DNA from: Candidatus Equicola faecalis
Lineage (GTDB): Bacteria; Bacteroidota; Bacteroidia; Bacteroidales; Bacteroidaceae
Reading direction: 5' to 3'
DNA length: 64,000 nucleotides
NCBI GenBank assembly: GCA_018065185.1
Contig: JAGHTU010000034.1
Location: 1 to 64,000 of the forward strand
Shown: positions 60,601-64,000 of the stretch, in pieces
Layout: each line of letters opens with the position of its first letter
How positions within the stretch are numbered: position 1 is the first letter of the stretch
Notes under the pieces: model-generated
Seen by the model: the letters and a program-made list of their open reading frames with translations, nothing else
Told to the model about the DNA's origin: nothing
The model's database searches: none
Translations under genes and position numbers: made by a program

Positions 60601-61410
60601 CTATTTGCAGAAACTTTCGCAAATTTCTTCAGCATATTCGCTGTCGAATTCCTCGGGGTCAAGATCCTGAGGGTCGATGCCGAGCCATTCAAGGCGCTCC
60701 TTTTCTTCTGAGGTGAGGCGCTTGCGGGCGCGTTTCTTCTCAATTATTGCCAGCAGGTCCTGGTAGCCCCACGGTCCTCCGATGTCTTCGGGCGGACAGG
60801 CGCGTTCGCCTTTGATGAAACGGACGACCCGGGGTTCTCCGTCTTCGTAGTCGGCAACTGATGAGAGCTTGACCTCGTGGAGCCAGCCGTCTCCGAAGTC
60901 ATATTCGAGCTCAATAGCCTTGCCCTTTTCGCTCAGAACTTCAGAAAGAGTGAAGTCTTCCTGATTGTGGTTGCGGTCTTCATCAAACGGCAGGAAGAAG
61001 CTGTCCTCTCCTTCGCGCTGGTAGGCCGGCGAATAGTCGTGCCCTTTGATGTGGAAGGCATTGAGGTGACCTCCTATCCATCCCATCAGGTCAAGGATGA
61101 GGTCGGCAAGGTGCCTGAGGGTGATGTTTGACGGGACCTCGAATTTGCGGTAGATGGCAGGAGTGATATGCTTGAGGGTCACCCTGAGGGTGTATTTACG
61201 TGCCGGATCGTCCTCGCGGAAATGAGGGTAGCGCGTTTCCGTATATGTCGGTCTCTTTTTGGAATGCTTGCCCTCTTTAGACTGTACGTCCTTGCCCTCT
61301 GGTGACTTCGCCATAAACATCTGGACAAATTTCATCATGTCCTCGCGCTCGGCCGGGGACATTGAGGCTATCGCCTGATAAAGTTCGTTTTCATCTATTG
61401 GCGCTTTCAT
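60601..61410 (-). CDS. Plasmid pRiA4b ORF-3-like protein
   Basis: A 269-aa protein. The core KYTLRVTLKHITPAIYRKFEVPSNITLRHLADLILDLMGW, HLNAFHIKGHDY, ELEYDFGDGWLHEVKL and ACPPEDIGGPWGYQDLL is the PRiA4_ORF3 domain, found on plasmids and chromosomes in many bacteria, function unknown. The acidic C-terminus and first 90 residues are family-specific. It lies back to back with the lipoprotein gene. Confidence 0.88.
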   Translation of the reverse strand: MKAPIDENELYQAIASMSPAEREDMMKFVQMFMAKSPEGKDVQSKEGKHSKKRPTYTETRYPHFREDDPARKYTLRVTLKHITPAIYRKFEVPSNITLRHLADLILDLMGWIGGHLNAFHIKGHDYSPAYQREGEDSFFLPFDEDRNHNQEDFTLSEVLSEKGKAIELEYDFGDGWLHEVKLSSVADYEDGEPRVVRFIKGERACPPEDIGGPWGYQDLLAIIEKKRARKRLTSEEKERLEWLGIDPQDLDPEEFDSEYAEEICESFCK

Positions 61411-61423
61411 CGTGTAAGGCGTA

Positions 61424-61454
61424 TTTGGGGTTTCAAAATTCGTTTCTATATTTG
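61424..61454 (+). promoter_or_regulatory. Strong Bacteroidetes promoter of the lipoprotein gene
   Basis: TTTG (61424-61427) and TATATTTG (61447-61454) with a 19-nt spacer, an exact consensus layout. The leader would be about 135-140 nt, long enough for regulation. Confidence 0.75.
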
Positions 61455-61598
61455 CGGTGTCATCGAGGGACCGTGGGGTGAGATTTGAGGCGTGACACTA
61501 TTTCGCTTTGATTACCGTAGGACGGTTGCTTTTGGGCAGCTGTCTTTTTTGTTTCCGGATGACAGGCGAAATGGATGTTTCATTTTAATGATACAATT

Positions 61599-62510
61599 AT
61601 GTTACACTCAAATCATTACGTGCTTGCGGCCCTGGTGGGGCTGGCGGCAATTTTCAGTTCCTGTTCCGTTAAGGAAGACTTCGACACTTGCAACAAATCT
61701 CAGGTTCAACTTGATGTTCGGGCGTTCGGCATCGAACAGTCGGCTTTTACGAAGGCTGGTGGCGGGAAAGACCCGCATCGCATTGTGTTCAAGGCGTTTG
61801 ACGCTTTGGGCGCTGTGGCTTTCGAGACCGTTCAGGCTTCGGGTCAGGAGGGTTTCGGTGTCCTCAACTTCGAGCTTTCTCCGGGTTCGTATACTTTTGT
61901 GGCGGTAGCTCACGACCTTTCGAGTGCCGCTCTTGCTGCCGATGAGGGCGGAAATGTTGCCGCCAGCCTTAATTCTGCCCAGGAGGCGGTTTTGCCGGAG
62001 GGGTATGTGGCGGACTGCTTCTGCGATACGCTCAATGTGACTATCAAACCCGGGGTGCCTTTCGCTTCCGGTATGACGCTTCCGCGCGTTATTTCCAAAT
62101 TCAAACTGACCATCAACGATGCCCTCCCAGCGGGTACGGCCAAAATCAAATTCATCCTCAACAGCTCTGCCGCTGCTGCATCGGGCAACCCTTCTTTCAA
62201 CCCCTCAACCGGATTCGCACTGAAGAACAGGCAGTATGTCAGAAGTTTCGACATTGGGGACGGATCTATCGGCAAGTCCGGTGTTTCGCTCAGTGTCAGT
62301 CTGCTGCTGACCGCTGAAACTCAGGATATTGACGTGACCGCTGCGGCCTATGATGTCGAGGGCAATCTCATCATCTCGCACGAGATCAAAGACGTCCCGA
62401 TGAAGCTGAACCGCACAACCGTTGCCAAGGGCAATTTCTTCTCGGCCACCGGCGGAGGATCTTTTTCATTTAACACCGAATGGGATGACGATGCTGAGGT
62501 AAACTATTAA
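61599..62510 (+). CDS. Fimbrillin-like lipoprotein
   Basis: A 303-aa exported lipoprotein. The signal peptide ends LAAIFSSC, a Bacteroidetes lipobox, with C at about residue 22. The mature part is beta-rich with short repeats of Ala/Ser/Gly and ends TTVAKGNFFSATGGGSFSFNTEWDDD, which resembles Mfa2/FimB-type fimbrial subunits. I chose the ATG at 61599 because the signal peptide fits there; an ATG eight codons upstream is also open. It is likely anchored in the outer membrane. The exact subunit type is not sure. Confidence 0.7.
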   Translation: MLHSNHYVLAALVGLAAIFSSCSVKEDFDTCNKSQVQLDVRAFGIEQSAFTKAGGGKDPHRIVFKAFDALGAVAFETVQASGQEGFGVLNFELSPGSYTFVAVAHDLSSAALAADEGGNVAASLNSAQEAVLPEGYVADCFCDTLNVTIKPGVPFASGMTLPRVISKFKLTINDALPAGTAKIKFILNSSAAAASGNPSFNPSTGFALKNRQYVRSFDIGDGSIGKSGVSLSVSLLLTAETQDIDVTAAAYDVEGNLIISHEIKDVPMKLNRTTVAKGNFFSATGGGSFSFNTEWDDDAEVNY

Positions 62511-62525
62511 TCTTTGCGCAACTAT

Positions 62526-63872
62526 TCAATCTCGGCGGAACAGGTCGCGGGTGTAAACCTTCCCCGCCACATCATCCAGGCTCGTGTCGTAGCGGTTGGC
62601 GATGATTGCGTGACTCTGTGCCTTGAAGGCAGCGAGGTCGTTGACTACACGGCTGCCGAAGAAGGTATCGCCATCAGGCAGAGTGGGCTCGTAGATGATG
62701 ACAGTGGCGCCTTTCGCCTTGATGCGCTTCATAATGCCCTGGATGGCGCTCTGGCGGAAGTTGTCGGAATTGGACTTCATCGTGAGACGATAGACTCCCA
62801 CCACCACTTCCTTCTCCTTACCGGACTCATACTGTGAGTTTTCATTATAATAACCGGCCATCTTCAGCACCTGGTCAGCGATGAAGTCCTTTCTTGTGCG
62901 GTTGGACTCTACAATGGCTGTCATCACATTCTGGGGCACATCCTGATAGTTGGCCAGAAGTTGCTTGGTGTCCTTCGGCAGGCAATAGCCCCCATAGCCG
63001 AAACTCGGGTTGTTGTAGTGCGTGCCGATGCGCGGGTCGAGCCCGATGCCGTTTATTATTGCCTGAGGGTCAAGGCCTTTGACCTCCGCGTATGTATCAA
63101 GTTCGTTGAAGTAGCTGACTCTCAGCGCGAGATAGGTGTTTGCAAAAAGTTTCACCGCCTCCGCCTCCTTCATACCCATAAAAAGCGTATCGATATTCTC
63201 CTTGATGGCGCCCTCCTGAAGAAGCTGCGCAAAGGTGTGGGCAAATTGTTCAGCCTGAGGGTTGCCGATGGCCTCGATGGCTGCATTCTCCTCGTCCCAT
63301 CTCCTTTCGCTGCCTGTAGGGAGCATCTTGGGGTATCCGACTATTATACGACTGGGGTAGAGATTGTCGTACAGCGCCTTGCTCTCGCGCAGGAACTCGG
63401 GGCTGAAGAGAAGGTTGAATTTTTTGCCCTTGAGGGCCGGATCCGTTAGGAACTTAAGGGCATACTTCACATACAGGCTTCTGGTGTAGCCCACGGGGAT
63501 GGTCGATTTGATGACCATCACGGCATCGGGGTTGACGCTGATTATCAGGTCGATAACCTCCTCCACGTGCGAGGTGTCGAAGTGGTTCTTCACCGGGTCG
63601 TAGTTGGTGGGGGCGGCAATCACCACGAAGTCGGCATCTTTGTAGGCCGCCGCTCCGTCGAGGGTGGCGGTAAGGTTCAACTGCTTCTTTTTGAAGTACT
63701 TCTCTATATATTCATCCTGTATGGGTGAAATGCGCCTGCTGATTTTCTCCACCTTCTCCGGTATCACATCGACTGCCGTCACCTTATGGTGCTGGCTCAA
63801 CAGCGTCGCGATAGACAGGCCGACATAACCCGTGCCGGCTACTGCTATCTGAATGTCCTTTAATTCTCTCAT
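62526..63872 (-). CDS. ugd: UDP-glucose/UDP-N-acetylhexosamine 6-dehydrogenase
   Basis: A 448-aa NAD-dependent enzyme. The Rossmann loop is [41 protein letters not shown] and the catalytic Cys in [15 protein letters not shown] complete the set. It oxidises a nucleotide sugar to its uronic acid in two steps. The Bacteroidales form of this length is usually UDP-glucose-specific, but UDP-GlcNAc or UDP-ManNAc forms cannot be excluded. It follows the capE-like end (63925) and is probably co-transcribed with it. Confidence 0.9.
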   Translation of the reverse strand: MRELKDIQIAVAGTGYVGLSIATLLSQHHKVTAVDVIPEKVEKISRRISPIQDEYIEKYFKKKQLNLTATLDGAAAYKDADFVVIAAPTNYDPVKNHFDTSHVEEVIDLIISVNPDAVMVIKSTIPVGYTRSLYVKYALKFLTDPALKGKKFNLLFSPEFLRESKALYDNLYPSRIIVGYPKMLPTGSERRWDEENAAIEAIGNPQAEQFAHTFAQLLQEGAIKENIDTLFMGMKEAEAVKLFANTYLALRVSYFNELDTYAEVKGLDPQAIINGIGLDPRIGTHYNNPSFGYGGYCLPKDTKQLLANYQDVPQNVMTAIVESNRTRKDFIADQVLKMAGYYNENSQYESGKEKEVVVGVYRLTMKSNSDNFRQSAIQGIMKRIKAKGATVIIYEPTLPDGDTFFGSRVVNDLAAFKAQSHAIIANRYDTSLDDVAGKVYTRDLFRRD

Positions 63873-63884
63873 TGGTATGCTGAG

Positions 63885-63919
63885 TTTGCGCGGACGCGAG
63901 TGACTCGCGTTTTGCGCAA
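63885..63919. repeat. Palindrome with ACGCGAGT/ACTCGCGT core, copy 2
   Basis: TTTGCGC, two bases, ACGCGAGT, one base, ACTCGCGT, three bases, GCGCAA. Almost perfect. It lies between ugd and the capE-like stop and matches the element at 55772-55808. Confidence 0.85.
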
Positions 63920-63924
63920 CTTTG

Positions 63925-64000
63925 CTATTTTGCGAGGTTTGCTATTCCGTTAAGTTCGTTCTGTATATATTGGAGGCTGGCGATTTTGGCTTTGGTCTGA
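63925..64000 (-). CDS. 3' end of a capE/fnlA-type dehydratase gene (partial)
   Basis: The last 24 codons before the window edge read [18 protein letters not shown] and IANLAK, closely matching the ends of the capE-like remnants at 52064 and 54645. The rest is outside the window, so the gene may be complete. It lies upstream of ugd, which fits a nucleotide-sugar operon. Confidence 0.7.
   Translation of the reverse strand, partial: QTKAKIASLQYIQNELNGIANLAK

Noticed and set aside
59723..60670. A 315-aa open frame on the plus strand
   Set aside because: It is antisense to dinD, which is a clear family match.

Overview
The window reads as a chromosomal segment of a member of the Bacteroidales (Prevotella-, Bacteroides- or Muribaculaceae-like; I cannot place it more finely). 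The evidence is Bacteroidetes-type promoters (TTTG, about 19-20 nt, TAnnTTTG), weak Shine-Dalgarno sites, TonB and fimbrillin-like envelope proteins, and characteristic families (DUF3791/DUF3990, DUF418, CBS-nucleotidyltransferase, four-helix-bundle protein, N-acetyl sugar amidotransferase). I recognised no tRNA, rRNA, CRISPR array, transposase or integrase.

1-12.4 kb is mostly conserved housekeeping DNA. It holds a frameshifted dehydratase-activator ATPase at the left edge, a three-gene membrane-lipid operon (PgpA-like phosphatase, GtrA-like protein, CDP-alcohol phosphatidyltransferase) that resembles part of the Bacteroides inositol-lipid locus, then rsmF-folA-thyA-topB, a uracil-DNA-glycosylase-superfamily gene with an odd in-frame insertion, a membrane/SH3-like protein, TatD, an aldo/keto reductase, a polyprenyl synthetase and a TonB-like protein.

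12.5-47.5 kb is a surface-glycan locus, all on the minus strand. The early genes (transcription runs from 47.5 kb downwards) make and activate amino sugars; then come a Wzx flippase, glycosyltransferases, a Wzy polymerase and several sugar-decorating enzymes, ending with an ATP-grasp enzyme and an initiating sugar-phosphate transferase. A DegT aminotransferase that often follows such a transferase sits 10 kb further on, at 12.5 kb. Between them (13.9-23.5 kb) is an accessory island: a GHKL-ATPase/nuclease-like protein, a four-gene sigma-like/ImmA-protease operon with a divergent HNH-like gene, an AAA-ATPase plus a nuclease-like partner, and decayed RhuM, four-helix-bundle and WbuC-cupin genes.

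Four glycan-decorating genes carry long simple-sequence tracts inside their coding regions: (AGTA)6, G9, G10 and G9 (coding strand). The G10 tract has put one acetyltransferase out of frame. I read this as slipped-strand phase variation of glycan modification, and it is the most interesting pattern in the window.

47.6-64 kb is a mosaic accessory region. A YobI/KAP-type NTPase and a small partner lie between exact 38-bp direct repeats. Broken copies of a capE/fnlA-type UDP-GlcNAc 4,6-dehydratase gene flank a Schlafen-like gene. After these come a DUF3791-DUF3990 toxin-antitoxin-like operon, a YhcG-nuclease/GIY-YIG chimera, and Bro-N, KilA-N and DinD genes sharing similar promoters (several with a TTGCGCAA-type palindrome). 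The right end holds a pRiA4-ORF3-like gene, a fimbrillin-like lipoprotein, ugd, and the 3' end of another capE-like gene running off the edge.

Short palindromic or tandem repeats recur at the breakpoints and inside several broken genes of the accessory regions. All functions are inferred by reading motifs; no database search was run.
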